From Streptomyces sp. WMMB303 (GTDB lineage: Bacteria; Actinomycetota; Actinomycetes; Streptomycetales; Streptomycetaceae): DNA of 64,000 bases. Made by a program: the position numbers and the translations under genes. Below, piece after piece: positions 29,799 to 39,322 of the stretch. The notes beneath the pieces were generated by a model that made no database searches, was not told the DNA's origin, and saw nothing but the letters and a program-made list of their open reading frames with translations. The DNA lies in assembly GCF_029351045.1 (NCBI RefSeq), contig NZ_JARKIN010000001.1:2070001-2134000 (forward strand), read 5' to 3'. Every line of letters begins with the position of its first letter. Positions within the stretch are counted from its first letter, which is position 1.

Positions 29799-31508
29799 TC
29801 ACCCCTGGTAGTCGGCACCCAGCACCACCGTGACATCGGCGTTCGCCGCCCCCTCGGCCTTGCGCACCGCGCTCCCGGGCAGATCCAGCGTCTTGGCGAT
29901 CCCCTCGGCCTCGGCCTTCCGCGCGGGCTCGGCGTAGGTCACCAGCGACGTGGCGCGGGTGGCGCCCGAACCGGCCTTGACCACGGTGTAGCCGCCGTTG
30001 ACCAGCGCCGCGGAGGCCGTGCTGTCCAGACCGCGCCTGCCGCTGGCGTTCTTCAGGCTCACCCGGGGCACCGCGTCCGGATCGGAGTTCTTGACGCTGC
30101 CGCCGAGCACCTGCTTCACGATCCGGTCGCCGGCCTGTCTGCCGAGCGTCCCGTCGGCGCGCACGGGAAGCGTCCGGGTGCGGTAGTCGCCCTTCTTGGC
30201 GCGGTCGGCCAGTGCGGCCAGCGCGGAGCCGAGCTGGGACTCGGACAGCGAGGGGTCGGGAATCTGGCCGAGGGACTCGACGGTCTTGGTCGCCGCCGAC
30301 GCGTCGCCGGAGATCTTCTTCAGCAGCGCCTGCATGACCTGCCCGAACCGGGCGAGCTGCGCGGTCTGGGGTTCACTCCGGGCGCGGTAGGTGGCGTAGG
30401 CGACCGCGGCACGGCCGTCCAGATCCTGGTCGCCGCCCTTCTCGACCTGCGGTTCCGCGCCCCGCTTCGCGCCGGGCACGGTGGTGTCGGCGTCCAGGGT
30501 GATACCGCCGACCAGCTCGACGAGGTTCTCCAGGAACGGGGTGTCCAGCCGCCAGGTGCCCTTGATGTCCGAGCCGAGCAGCGTGTTGAGCGCGTCGCGG
30601 GTGGGTCCGGCGCCGCGGTCCTGCACGGACTTGCCGAGGGTGGTCGTGCTGCCGTTCTCCGCGGAGACCGCGAGCGCGTTGGGCAGCAGCAGGGTGGAGC
30701 CCTCGCCCGCGCCCTCGTTGTCCACGAGCAGGGCCGTGGAACTGGCCCCGCCCTGCTCCCGCAGGTGCAGCACGATCACGTCCCGCTGTCCGCCCGCCGC
30801 GGCGCCGCCCTTGCCGCCGTCGTCGCCGGTGCCCGGCAGCAGGCCCGCGTACCAGGCCCAGCCCGTGCCGCCCACCAGCAGCAGCAGGGCGAGCACGACG
30901 ACGAGTGCCACGCCCCGGTTCCGGCCCCGGCGCTTGGCCTCCTCGCGGCGTTCGGTGCGGCTCTCGGTGAACTTGAGCCAGTCGATGACGTCCTCGGAGT
31001 CGTCGCTGGTCTCCTCGACGAACGAGAACTGCTCGGTGCGGTACGCGTCCTCCCCGCCGGAAGCGGACGCGTCCCCATGGCCCGGGCCGTCGCCCCCGCC
31101 GTCCGGATACTGCTCCTGCTGCGGCCGGCCGCTCTGCGCGGGAACCCGGTCGTCCTGCTGGGGGTGCCCTCCGGTGTACGGCGCGGCCTGCCGGGGGTGC
31201 GCTTCCGGCTGCGTCGCGGCCTGCTGGGGGTAAGCGCCCGCGTACGGCGCGGCCTGCTGCGCGTAGGGAGCCCGGTGCTCGGGCTCCGGGTGGCCGCCCT
31301 GCTGCTGCGGATAGCCCGCGTAGGGGTCGTAGCCTGCCTGCTGCCCGGGAGCCTCGGCATAGGGGTCGTACGCCGGATACGGTTCCTGCCCCGCGTACGC
31401 CCCCTCGTGCGGCACTTCCTGCGGGCGGTAGACCGGCCTGCCGTACTCGTCGTAGCCGATGATCTCGGGCTGCCGACCGTAGGGGTCGTATCCGTAGCCG
31501 TCGCTCAC
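29799..31508 (-). CDS. LytR-CpsA-Psr family protein with LytR_C domain
   Basis: A 569-residue type II membrane protein. The first about 200 residues are a cytoplasmic Tyr/Pro/Gln-rich region with repeated YDPYA/YPQQ-like units. One membrane helix follows ([20 protein letters not shown]), then an extracellular LCP-like domain (about 240-420; [18 protein letters not shown]) and a C-terminal LytR_C domain ending [16 protein letters not shown] enzymes attach wall polymers to peptidoglycan using polyprenyl pyrophosphate donors. Some catalytic Arg/Asp positions look poorly conserved, so activity is uncertain. The GTG start at 31508 overlaps the nadD stop (GTGA). Confidence 0.85.
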   Translation of the reverse strand: MSDGYGYDPYGRQPEIIGYDEYGRPVYRPQEVPHEGAYAGQEPYPAYDPYAEAPGQQAGYDPYAGYPQQQGGHPEPEHRAPYAQQAAPYAGAYPQQAATQPEAHPRQAAPYTGGHPQQDDRVPAQSGRPQQEQYPDGGGDGPGHGDASASGGEDAYRTEQFSFVEETSDDSEDVIDWLKFTESRTERREEAKRRGRNRGVALVVVLALLLLVGGTGWAWYAGLLPGTGDDGGKGGAAAGGQRDVIVLHLREQGGASSTALLVDNEGAGEGSTLLLPNALAVSAENGSTTTLGKSVQDRGAGPTRDALNTLLGSDIKGTWRLDTPFLENLVELVGGITLDADTTVPGAKRGAEPQVEKGGDQDLDGRAAVAYATYRARSEPQTAQLARFGQVMQALLKKISGDASAATKTVESLGQIPDPSLSESQLGSALAALADRAKKGDYRTRTLPVRADGTLGRQAGDRIVKQVLGGSVKNSDPDAVPRVSLKNASGRRGLDSTASAALVNGGYTVVKAGSGATRATSLVTYAEPARKAEAEGIAKTLDLPGSAVRKAEGAANADVTVVLGADYQG

Positions 31509-32140
31509 GCTCGCGCGTCCCCCTCCGCGTCCCGCCGGTACAGCGCGCGCTTGTTGATGTACCGCACGACCCCGTCGGGGACCAGGTACCAGACCGGATC
31601 GCCGCGTTCCACCCGGGCGCGGCAGCCGGTGGACGAGATGGCCAGCGCGGGGACCTCCACCAGGGAGACACCGCCCTGCGGCAGCCCGGGGTCGGCCAGC
31701 GCGTGCCCCGGCCGGGTGACGCCGATGAAGTGCGCCAGCGAGAACAGCTCTTCGGTGTTGCGCCAGCTCAGAATCTGCGACAGCGCGTCCGCACCGGTGA
31801 TGAAGAACAGATCGGTGTCCGGATTGGCGTCGGCGAGTTCGCGCAGCGTGTCGATCGTGTACGTCTTGCCGCCGCGGTCGATGTCGATCCTGCTCACCGA
31901 GAACTGCGGGTTCGACGCCGTGGCGATGACCGTCATCAGATAGCGGTCCTCGGCGGGCGACACCTGCTTGTGGCTCTTCTGCCACGGCTGCCCGGCGGGC
32001 ACGAACACCACCTCGTCGAGGTGGAAGCGGGCCGCCACCTCGCTCGCGGCCACCAGGTGGCCGTGGTGGACGGGGTCGAAGGTCCCGCCCATCACACCGA
32101 GTCGCCGCTTACCGGTCCCGGGCACTATGTCCTCTCCCAT
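31505..32140 (-). CDS. nadD: Nicotinate-nucleotide adenylyltransferase
   Basis: NadD converts nicotinate mononucleotide and ATP to deamido-NAD. The 211-residue protein has the nucleotidyltransferase signature [12 protein letters not shown] (about residues 19-30), [12 protein letters not shown] (substrate loop) and the late [10 protein letters not shown] (ISxTxxR) motif that contacts ATP. I chose the ATG at 32140 ([10 protein letters not shown]); upstream in-frame sequence overlaps the 56-residue membrane-protein gene and has no domain. It overlaps the LCP gene by 4 bp, so the two are translationally coupled. Confidence 0.96.
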   Translation of the reverse strand: MGEDIVPGTGKRRLGVMGGTFDPVHHGHLVAASEVAARFHLDEVVFVPAGQPWQKSHKQVSPAEDRYLMTVIATASNPQFSVSRIDIDRGGKTYTIDTLRELADANPDTDLFFITGADALSQILSWRNTEELFSLAHFIGVTRPGHALADPGLPQGGVSLVEVPALAISSTGCRARVERGDPVWYLVPDGVVRYINKRALYRRDAEGDARA

Positions 32141-32157
32141 GCGGGGCGACTCTACGC

Positions 32158-32328
32158 TCAGCGGTCCCGGTTGAAGCGAGTGGTGATCCACAGCAGCAGG
32201 ATCAGCGCGAGAAGCGCTCCACCACCGGTCAGATAGGGGCTCAGGCTCTCGTGCTGACCGCCCTCGCCGTGCTCGCCCCCCGAGGCGAGGGACAGCAGGG
32301 CGTCGTGTGCGGTGCTGGACAGAGTCAT
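32158..32328 (-). CDS. Small single-pass membrane protein
   Basis: A 56-residue protein (ATG at 32328, TGA at 32158) with a hydrophilic, Gly/His/Glu-rich N-terminus and one C-terminal membrane helix ([18 protein letters not shown]) followed by the positively charged end NRDR. The charge pattern predicts the N-terminus outside and the C-terminus inside. It ends 17 bp before nadD. It has no named domain; comparable mini-membrane proteins upstream of nadD are common in streptomycetes, as I recall. The 298 bp upstream, up to the protease gene, hold no other gene. Confidence 0.72.
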   Translation of the reverse strand: MTLSSTAHDALLSLASGGEHGEGGQHESLSPYLTGGGALLALILLLWITTRFNRDR

Positions 32329-32626
32329 CGTCGGCGGAACCTATCCCGTGAGGCGCGGACAGTTGGCGTGCGGTCGTCCCGCCACCGCACACCTGCGGGA
32401 GCGGAACTGCGCAGCCACATCGTAAGCGCGGACCCTCCGGGCGCTCACCCCGACTCATCCGGACGCAACGGGAAGGCCCCGCTCCGCGTCCCATCTTCCA
32501 GGGCCCCGGGTTCCGGACCGGGCCGGACCGGGCAGCCGGATCCGATGCGTGCAGGGCCCACGGGCCCAGCGGAATCCGGACGAGAGGCTCTAGTGTGGAC
32601 AGCCCAGTCGACGAGGGGGAAACACC

Positions 32627-33736
32627 ATGACAGACGGCACAGGCGGCACGGAGCGCCTGCCGGGCCGTGAGCGGCGGCGCTTCGAGGGGATCTCCTCGCG
32701 TGCGTACGAACACCCGACCGACCGCTCGGCGCTGGTCGCACTGCGCAAGCTGAGCGGCTTCGACACCGCGGTCAAGGCGCTGAGCGGCCTGCTTCCCGAG
32801 CGCAGCATGCGGCTGCTGTTCCTCTCCGACTCGGTGCGGGTCAGCGACCAGCAGTTCGCCCACCTCAACGCGATGCTGCGGGACGCCTGCTACATCCTGG
32901 ATCTGGAGAAGATCCCGCCGATGTACGTGACCCAGGACCCGAAGCCCAACGCGATGTGCGTCGGCATGGACGAGCCGATCATCGTGCTCTCCACCGGGCT
33001 GGTCGAGCTCCTGGACGAGGAGGAGATGCGCGCCGTGATCGGCCACGAGGTCGGACACGCGCTCTCCGGCCACGCGGTCTACCGGACGATACTGCTGTTC
33101 CTGTCCAACCTCGCCTTCAAGGTGGCCTGGATCCCGCTGGGGAACGTCGCGGTCATGGCGCTGGTGACGGCGCTGCGCGAGTGGTTCCGCAAGTCCGAGC
33201 TGTCCGCCGACCGGGCCGGGCTGCTGGTGGGCCAGGACCTGCAGGCGTCGATGCGCGGCCTGATGAAGCTGGCCGGCGGCAACCACCTGCACGAGATGAA
33301 CGTCGACGCGTTCCTGGCGCAGGCCGAGGAGTACGAGGCGGGCGGGGACCTGCGCGACTCCGTGCTGAAGATCATGAATGTGCTGCCCCGCTCGCACCCC
33401 TTCACCACGGTGCGGGCCGCCGAGTTGAAGAAGTGGGAGGCCAGCCGCGACTTCCAGCGGATCATGGACGGCCACTACCCGAAGCGCGCCGACGACCAGG
33501 ACACCTCGGTGCGGGAGTCGTTCCGGGAGTCGGCGAACCACTACTCCGAGACGGTGCGCAACAGCAAGGACCCGCTGATGGGCTTCGTCCGCGACCTGGC
33601 GGGCGGCGTCGGCGACGTCGGCGGCCGGCTGCGCGACACCTTCACCGGCCGCGGCGGCTCCGAGGGCCAGGACGGCGGCAGCGGGCCGGCTAACGGCCCG
33701 GGCGGTAAGGACGATCCGGGCTCGGGCGAACGCTAG
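32627..33736 (+). CDS. M48 family zinc metalloprotease
   Basis: A 369-residue membrane-associated peptidase related to HtpX. The zinc site HEVGH is in [17 protein letters not shown] (about residues 142-158). A membrane segment follows ([30 protein letters not shown], given here in outline), and the third ligand lies in [10 protein letters not shown] (about 192). M48 proteases degrade misfolded membrane proteins. The C-terminal 60 residues are Gly/Asp-rich and low-complexity. The start at the ATG at 32627 follows GAGGGGGAAA. Its last 47 bp overlap the convergent gene at 33690-34832. Confidence 0.9.
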   Translation: MTDGTGGTERLPGRERRRFEGISSRAYEHPTDRSALVALRKLSGFDTAVKALSGLLPERSMRLLFLSDSVRVSDQQFAHLNAMLRDACYILDLEKIPPMYVTQDPKPNAMCVGMDEPIIVLSTGLVELLDEEEMRAVIGHEVGHALSGHAVYRTILLFLSNLAFKVAWIPLGNVAVMALVTALREWFRKSELSADRAGLLVGQDLQASMRGLMKLAGGNHLHEMNVDAFLAQAEEYEAGGDLRDSVLKIMNVLPRSHPFTTVRAAELKKWEASRDFQRIMDGHYPKRADDQDTSVRESFRESANHYSETVRNSKDPLMGFVRDLAGGVGDVGGRLRDTFTGRGGSEGQDGGSGPANGPGGKDDPGSGER

Positions 33737-34832
33737 CCGCCATCAGCCCGCACACCGAGGCGGCGGACCGGCCCCGCGCGTACGGGTCGGTCCCCGCCTT
33801 GCCCGCGTCCTCGGCCCGCTCGCCCGCCAGCAGCGGCGCCAGCGCGTCGGAGGGGTCGTCTCCGCAGTTCATCGGCCCCGCCCGGACGGCGACCTGGCGC
33901 ACCGTGACCTGATGCTCGCGCAGGTCCTGCCGCTCGAAGCGGAAGCGCACCTCCCGCCGTACGGAGAAGAGGGAGGCGTTCCGTGCGGGCTTCCCCGCCG
34001 ACCCGCTGTCCGCGTTCTTCCCCCCGCCCTCGTCGGCGGGCCGCACCGCGTAGACGAAGACGTGGTCGGCGGTGACCTCCAGCCCGTCGCCGACCTCCTC
34101 GACGGAGAGGGTGCCGTCGACTCGCACCTTCGAGCTGGCCAGCGTCACCCTGCCGCGGTCGAGGCGCACCATCCAGGCCGTGGCGCTGCGCCGCCCGTCG
34201 TCCCGCGGGTGCTCCACGCTGCGGTCGAACTGGCGCTGCTGGCGGGGGTTGAGCAGCAGGCGCACCGGCCGCACCGCGCCGCCGGTGAGGACGTCCGGGT
34301 CGAGGGAGCTCTCCACGATGTAGTCCTTGGCGACGGTCAGCGCCGACAGCACCTGGCTCTCCGAGAAGTGGTCGCTGCTCCGAACGGGTGGCAGCGTCAC
34401 TCCCTCGGCCCCGGTCGCGAACCGCGCTGCGGGGCTGTTCTCGAACAGGTCGTCGGGGGCGCCGCCCGGGACCCGGCCGGTGGGTGCCAGCGGCAGTACA
34501 TCGCTGCGCAGGGGCTCGGCGCCGGTCCGGACCGAGGAGGGGTAGGGGTTCCGGATGCCCATGTAGATGGCGGTGCCGAAGGCCAGCACGATCAGCGCCA
34601 CCAGGACCAGCCCCTGCCGGGAGAAGCCCAGACCGGTCCGGCTCCGGCGCTCGGCGTGCGAACGCGCACGGACCGCGGCATGCTCCTCGTCCTCCATGCG
34701 CTCCTGCGCGGAGAACTCCTGGAGCCGCGCAGCCTTGATGAACGACTCGTCGAACACCAGGGATCGGTACTCGTCGTCGCCGTCGGGACCGCCGTCGGGC
34801 GTCCCGTCAGGAGGATCCACTCGCCCGGCCAT
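33690..34832 (-). CDS. Membrane protein, paralogue of the next gene
   Basis: A 380-residue protein with a cytoplasmic N-terminus containing the motif [22 protein letters not shown] (about residues 24-45, broken here by its acidic centre). One membrane helix (about 72-90, [18 protein letters not shown]) and an extracellular domain of about 270 residues follow. The extracellular part is not a family I recognise; it has a [16 protein letters not shown] stretch and one pair of cysteines near the C-terminus (MNCGDD and ASVCGL). The N-terminal motif is shared with the shorter protein at 35001-35672, so the two are paralogues in that part. Confidence 0.8.
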   Translation of the reverse strand: MAGRVDPPDGTPDGGPDGDDEYRSLVFDESFIKAARLQEFSAQERMEDEEHAAVRARSHAERRSRTGLGFSRQGLVLVALIVLAFGTAIYMGIRNPYPSSVRTGAEPLRSDVLPLAPTGRVPGGAPDDLFENSPAARFATGAEGVTLPPVRSSDHFSESQVLSALTVAKDYIVESSLDPDVLTGGAVRPVRLLLNPRQQRQFDRSVEHPRDDGRRSATAWMVRLDRGRVTLASSKVRVDGTLSVEEVGDGLEVTADHVFVYAVRPADEGGGKNADSGSAGKPARNASLFSVRREVRFRFERQDLREHQVTVRQVAVRAGPMNCGDDPSDALAPLLAGERAEDAGKAGTDPYARGRSAASVCGLMAASVRPSPDRPYRPGR

Positions 34833-35000
34833 AGCACCAGGGTAGGACCGACCGCGCGGACGTGAACGGCGTGGCTCCGGCCAACTTGCGGGACCCCACG
34901 GGGTGTGCTCCGGAGGGTCGAAGGGGCCCCGCGGTCCCGGATCGGCCGGGTGGACCAGGGGCTTCGAACGGCCCTCGCGACGGCGGGCGGGGCCGCCCCG

Positions 35001-35672
35001 TCAGCTGCCGGGCGGCTGCACGGCGGGGACGGGGGAGTCCGCGCCCGGACCGTCCCGGTCCACGCCCGTGGTGGCGGGCGGTGGACTCGGATCCTGCCGC
35101 TGGTCGGAGGTGCCCCGGTAGACGGCGGAGAAGGCGAGCGCCACCATCCCGATGCCCATCACCACGGCGAGCACCCAGGCGACCGGCCGCTGCCAGTCGC
35201 GGTGGCCGCGGTAGGAGCGCGGACCCTGGTGCGGCACCGGGCGGCGGTGGGCCCGGTATCCGAAGTCGGAGCCGTGCTCGTGGCCCGGCTCCGGTTCCGG
35301 CGGGCAGCCCTCGGGGCGCTCGTACTCCACCCGGTACTCGGAGCGGTCGAAGCGGCCTTCGTCGTCGTCCGGATCGTCGTCGAATTCGCCGTCGAAGGGG
35401 TCGTCCGACTCGGCGAACTCCTCGTGCGGAAGCTCGCCCTCGCCGCGCGGACAACCGAAGCCCTCCTCGGCGGCCCGGAAGGGCTCACTCTCCGCACGCG
35501 ACCGGTCGGAGGCGAGTATCCGTTCGGCCGCGCTGGGTTCGTGGACCTCAGCGGCGCGTACGAAGTCCTCGTCGAGCACCACGGAGGCGAACTCGTCGTC
35601 CGCTGCCCCGCGGTCGCGGTACTCGGGCTCCTCGCCGTCCGGGAACGGCCCGCCCCCCACGTCGTCCGGCAC
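35001..35672 (-). CDS. Acidic membrane protein sharing an N-terminal motif with its neighbour
   Basis: A 223-residue protein (GTG start at 35672) with a strongly acidic cytoplasmic region of about 160 residues, one membrane helix (VAWVLAVVMGIGMVALAFSA) and a short Pro-rich outer tail. Its VVLDEDFVRAAEVHEPSAAERI matches the motif of the larger neighbour ([20 protein letters not shown]) in spacing and in the LDE/FDE, AA and SAxER positions. The motif is therefore a shared partner-binding element, which is my inference. The function is unknown; the pair is kept next to proA in Streptomyces. Confidence 0.78.
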   Translation of the reverse strand: MPDDVGGGPFPDGEEPEYRDRGAADDEFASVVLDEDFVRAAEVHEPSAAERILASDRSRAESEPFRAAEEGFGCPRGEGELPHEEFAESDDPFDGEFDDDPDDDEGRFDRSEYRVEYERPEGCPPEPEPGHEHGSDFGYRAHRRPVPHQGPRSYRGHRDWQRPVAWVLAVVMGIGMVALAFSAVYRGTSDQRQDPSPPPATTGVDRDGPGADSPVPAVQPPGS

Positions 35673-35743
35673 GTCTCCCAGCGTAGACCTATGCGGTCAA
35701 TTTGGGCAGGGTCGCCGGGAACCGGGCGGAAATTCGGTGCCGT

Positions 35744-37024
35744 TCAGCCGCGGACGTGCCCGTCCCCGGTGACGACGTACTTGGTGGAGGTGAGCTCGGG
35801 CAGGCCCATGGGGCCCCGCGCGTGCAGTTTCTGGGTGGAGATCCCGATCTCGGCGCCGAAGCCGAACTGGGCCCCGTCGGTGAACCGGGTGGAGGCGTTC
35901 ACCATCACGGCGGCGGAGTCCACCAGCGCGGTGAAGCGGCGGGCGGCCGCGGTGTCGGCCGTGACGATCGCCTCGGTGTGCCCGGAGGACCAGGCGCGGA
36001 TGTGCTCGACAGCGGCGTCCAGGGAGGGCACAACGGCCGCCGCGATGTCGTAGGACAGGTACTCGCTCGCCCAGTCCTCGTCGGTCGCCGGCAGCACCGG
36101 CAGCGCGGCGGCGTCGGCCGCCGTCTGCCAGGCGGTGTCGCCGTGGACGGTGACACCCGCCTCGGCGAGCGCCCCGAGGGCGCGCGGCAGGAAGACGTCG
36201 GCGATCCCGGCGTGCACCAGGACGGTCTCGGCGGCGTTGCAGACGCTGGGGCGCTGGGCCTTGGAGTTGACGAGGATCGCGAGCGCGGTGTCGAGGTCGG
36301 CACGCTCGTCGACGTAGACATGGCAGTTGCCGGTGCCGGTCTCGATGACGGGCACGGTCGACTGCTCCACCACGGTCTTGATCAACGAGGCGCCGCCGCG
36401 CGGGATCAGCACGTCCACCAGGCCCCGGGCGCGCATCAGCTCGGTGACGCTCTCCCGGCTCTCGCCCGGCACCAACTGCACGACATCGGCGGGGAGTCCG
36501 GCCTCGGCCACCGCGTCCCGGGCGACCGCGACCAGCGCCGAGTTCGAGGCGTGCGCGGAGGAGGAGCCGCGCAGCAGCACGGCGTTGCCGGACTTGAGGC
36601 AGAGCGCCGCGGCGTCCACGGTCACGTTGGGGCGGGCCTCGTAGATGATCCCGACCACGCCCAGCGGTACCCGCACCTGGCGCAGCTCCAGCCCGTTGGG
36701 CAGCGTCGAGCCGCGCTGCACCTGACCGACCGGGTCGGGCAGCGCGACGACGTCGCGCACATCGGAGGCGATGGCCGCGATCCGCTCCGGGGTGAGCGTG
36801 AGCCGGTCGACGACGGACTCCGCCGTGCCCGCGGCCCGCGCCTTGGCGACGTCGTCGGCGTTGGCGGCCACGATCTCCGGGGTGCGGGCCGTGAGCGCGT
36901 CGGCGATCGCCAGCAGTGCGCGGTCACGGGTGGTACGGGGGGCCGGGGCGAGGTCGGCCGCCGCTGCCCGCGCACGGCGGGCCGCCTGGCGGACGGGGGT
37001 GTCCGGGGTCTCGGATGCGCTCAT
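35744..37024 (-). CDS. proA: Gamma-glutamyl phosphate reductase
   Basis: This is the second enzyme of proline synthesis: it reduces glutamyl-5-phosphate to glutamate-5-semialdehyde with NADPH. The 426-residue protein belongs to the aldehyde dehydrogenase superfamily. [30 protein letters not shown] and the catalytic Cys in [10 protein letters not shown] (about residue 265) are all present, with the [15 protein letters not shown] end typical of ProA. I chose the ATG at 37024 ([10 protein letters not shown]). It is separated from proB by one small gene and about 250 bp of non-coding DNA. Confidence 0.97.
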   Translation of the reverse strand: MSASETPDTPVRQAARRARAAAADLAPAPRTTRDRALLAIADALTARTPEIVAANADDVAKARAAGTAESVVDRLTLTPERIAAIASDVRDVVALPDPVGQVQRGSTLPNGLELRQVRVPLGVVGIIYEARPNVTVDAAALCLKSGNAVLLRGSSSAHASNSALVAVARDAVAEAGLPADVVQLVPGESRESVTELMRARGLVDVLIPRGGASLIKTVVEQSTVPVIETGTGNCHVYVDERADLDTALAILVNSKAQRPSVCNAAETVLVHAGIADVFLPRALGALAEAGVTVHGDTAWQTAADAAALPVLPATDEDWASEYLSYDIAAAVVPSLDAAVEHIRAWSSGHTEAIVTADTAAARRFTALVDSAAVMVNASTRFTDGAQFGFGAEIGISTQKLHARGPMGLPELTSTKYVVTGDGHVRG

Positions 37025-37111
37025 GGCGCGCATCGTAGCCGGGGCGGGCGCGGGGCGGCGCGGGTGTCTCGGCTACGGCCGTCGGCCCGGCGCAGCGGCC
37101 TCGTACCGGGG

Positions 37112-37510
37112 TCAGAACGGGTGCACGCCCACCGTGCCGACGGGCGGCGGGCCGCAGCCCTCGGCGACGCGCCGGCGGTAGGTCTCGCGCCCGATCACCT
37201 CGAGTCCCACGATCTCCCAGGGTGGCAGCCCGGCCGAGGACCGGTGCTCGCCCCACAGCCGCAGCGCCACGGCGGCGGCGTCGTGCAGGTCCTGGGCCTC
37301 CTCCCAGTAGCGGATCTCGGCGTGGTCGTCGGCGTAGCGGCTGGTGAGCAGGAACGGGTGGTCGTGCGCGAGCCGTTCCAGCGCGCGCCGTACGTCGCCC
37401 GGCGGCGCCTCGCGGCCCGCGACGTTGAGCGTGACGTGCCAGAGCCGGGAGCCGACTCGTTCCTCGGGCTGGGGGGAGGGCGCCGTTCCGACGCCGGCCA
37501 GTCGTCCCAC
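37112..37510 (-). CDS. Conserved hypothetical protein between proA and proB
   Basis: A 132-residue soluble protein with an alpha/beta pattern (LWHVTLNVAGREAPPGDVRRALERLAHDHPFLLTSRY, shown as a whole only by its ends LWHVTL and LLTSRY). There is no known domain, signal peptide or cysteine motif. It is retained between proA and proB in Streptomyces. The GTG at 37510 lacks an obvious ribosome site; GTG or ATG alternatives downstream are few, so the start is moderately certain. The 251-bp gap between this gene and proB holds only short GTGCACGTGC repeats (about 37600-37620). Confidence 0.75.
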   Translation of the reverse strand: MGRLAGVGTAPSPQPEERVGSRLWHVTLNVAGREAPPGDVRRALERLAHDHPFLLTSRYADDHAEIRYWEEAQDLHDAAAVALRLWGEHRSSAGLPPWEIVGLEVIGRETYRRRVAEGCGPPPVGTVGVHPF

Positions 37511-37761
37511 CGGTGGCCTCCTGGAGTGGTGCTGGTGCTGCCCTGGGTGTCTTCCGTGCGTGCTGCTGGTCTCGTTCCGTACTGCGGGCGGTACGCTGCG
37601 TGCACGTGCGGGTGCACGTGCTGCTCACACCGCCCGAGTCAAAGTTGACCAGTCCGAGGGCGCGCGCGGGACCGTTTTGCGGAAGGTGTCCGTGGAAAGG
37701 CTGGACTTTTTCCCGGCCGCCCGAATGTGCCGGCCGAATCCGAGCCGGCGGACAGCCCCGG

Positions 37762-39009
37762 TCAGCCGCGCAGCAGCACGAGGTCGTCCCGGTGCACGAC
37801 CTCCCGCTCATAGGCCGGCCCCAGCTCGCGGGCCAGCTCGTGGGTGGTGCGGCCCAGCAGCCGCGGCAGCTCCCTCGCGTCGAAGTTGACCAGCCCGCGC
37901 GCGACGGCCCGCCCCCGGCCGTCACGCAGCTCGACCGGATCGCCCGCCGAGAAGTCGCCCTCCACCCCGGCGATCCCCGCGGGCAGCAGCGAGCTGCGGC
38001 GGTCCACGACGGCCCGTACGGCGCCCTCGTCCAGGGTGAGCGCCCCGGTGGGCGTGGAGGCGTGCGCGAGCCACAGCAGCCGCCCGGCGGCGCGCCGCCC
38101 GGTCGGATGGAAGTAGGTGCCGGTCTCCCGCCCGGCCAGCGCGTCGGCGGCGTGCACGGCGGAGGTGAGGACCACGGGCACGCCGGCGCCCGCCGCGATG
38201 CCGGCCGCCTCCACCTTGGTGGCCATCCCGCCGGTGCCCACCCCCGCGCTGCCCGCGCTGCCGATGTCGATGCCCTCCAGATCGGCCGGACCGCGCACCT
38301 GTGCGACCCGGCGGGTGCCGGGGGTGGTGGGGTTGCCGTCGTAGAGGCCGTCCACGTCCGAGAGCAGCACCAGCAGGTCGGCGCGGACGAGATGGGCGAC
38401 GAGCGCGGCGAGCCGGTCGTTGTCGCCGAAGCGGATCTCGTCCGTGGCCACGGTGTCGTTCTCGTTGACGATCGGGACGGCTCCCATGGCCAGGAGCTGG
38501 TCCAGGGTGCGGTAGGCGTTCCGGTAGTGGGCCCGGCGGCTGGTGTCGTCCGAGGTCAGCAGCACTTGGCCGACCCGGCGGCCGTAGCGCGCGAAGGACG
38601 CCGTGTAGCGGGCCACCAGCAGCCCCTGGCCGACGCTCGCCGCGGCCTGCTGCCGGGCCAGGTCCCGGGGGCGCTTGGCCAGCCCCAGCGGCGCCAGTCC
38701 GGCCGCGATGGCGCCGGAGGAGACCAGCACCGTCTCGCGCGGGGCCTGGCCGGTCTCGGCGTGCTGGGCGCCGGTGTGCTTGGCGAGCACGTCGACGAGG
38801 GCGTCCACCCGGTCGGCGTCCAGGCCGCCCGCCGCGGTGGTCAGCGAGGAGGAGCCGACCTTGACGACCACGCGGCGCGCCTCCCGCACAGCCGTGCGGG
38901 AGCCCTGCCCGCTCTCCGTGACGTGCCCGGTCGGCCCCGGGGACTCCGCCGTGCCCGGTGTGCTCTCGGCGGCGCCCGCCGCGTGCCCTGTTCCGCTGTC
39001 TCGTGCCAC
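37762..39009 (-). CDS. proB: Glutamate 5-kinase
   Basis: This is the first, feedback-controlled step of proline synthesis. The 415-residue kinase shows the amino-acid-kinase start RRVVVKVGSSSLT (about residue 45), VLVSSGAIAAGL, NENDTVATDEIRFGDNDRLAALVA (substrate loop, in two parts) and a C-terminal PUA domain (about 320-410, RGLVNFDAREL). The first about 40 residues are Gly/Ser/Pro-rich and absent from shorter homologues. The start could be the GTG at 38922 instead of the GTG at 39009 used here. It is the first gene of the leftward proline group. Confidence 0.95.
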   Translation of the reverse strand: MARDSGTGHAAGAAESTPGTAESPGPTGHVTESGQGSRTAVREARRVVVKVGSSSLTTAAGGLDADRVDALVDVLAKHTGAQHAETGQAPRETVLVSSGAIAAGLAPLGLAKRPRDLARQQAAASVGQGLLVARYTASFARYGRRVGQVLLTSDDTSRRAHYRNAYRTLDQLLAMGAVPIVNENDTVATDEIRFGDNDRLAALVAHLVRADLLVLLSDVDGLYDGNPTTPGTRRVAQVRGPADLEGIDIGSAGSAGVGTGGMATKVEAAGIAAGAGVPVVLTSAVHAADALAGRETGTYFHPTGRRAAGRLLWLAHASTPTGALTLDEGAVRAVVDRRSSLLPAGIAGVEGDFSAGDPVELRDGRGRAVARGLVNFDARELPRLLGRTTHELARELGPAYEREVVHRDDLVLLRG

Positions 39010-39217
39010 GCCCGTACGTACCCCTCGCGCCTGTGCCGCCGCGGCGGGACGCGCGGCTCCACCGGGCGACGGGTGCGCCCGGTGGAGCCGTGACCCGCCG
39101 TGCTCTCGTGTGGCAATCTACGTCAGCGCCGGTCCGGGCCGCTCATCCGTTTCACCGACGGACGCGTGAGGATGGTTACGTTTGACCAGGTAAGCGCCCA
39201 TCCTGCGGCGTCGAAGA

Positions 39218-39247
39218 TTGTCACTTGGCCCACGGGCGTCATACCGT
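39218..39247 (+). promoter_or_regulatory. Predicted promoter of the TagF-like gene
   Basis: TTGTCA (39218-39223), an 18-base spacer and TACCGT (39242-39247) form a vegetative-type promoter about 75 bp before the favoured GTG start. The longest in-frame reading would start at the TTG inside this -35 box, which argues against it. The rest of the 313-bp gap between proB and this gene shows nothing else I can name. Confidence 0.4.
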
Positions 39248-39322
39248 CAGGGGTCGACCTCGGGCACCGCCACCGGCCGCCCCCTTCGCAGACCCTCTAT
39301 CTCCATGCCAGGAGCCCAGCCC

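Noticed and set aside
37640..37670. Duplicated fragment of the proB 3' end
   Set aside because: A stretch reading like GLVNFDS echoes GLVNFDA of ProB, but the match is only about 15 bases and chance cannot be excluded.
39218..39322. N-terminal extension of the TagF-like protein from TTG 39218
   Set aside because: The TTG lies in a probable -35 box and has no ribosome site, whereas GTG 39323 has AGGAG at eight bases.
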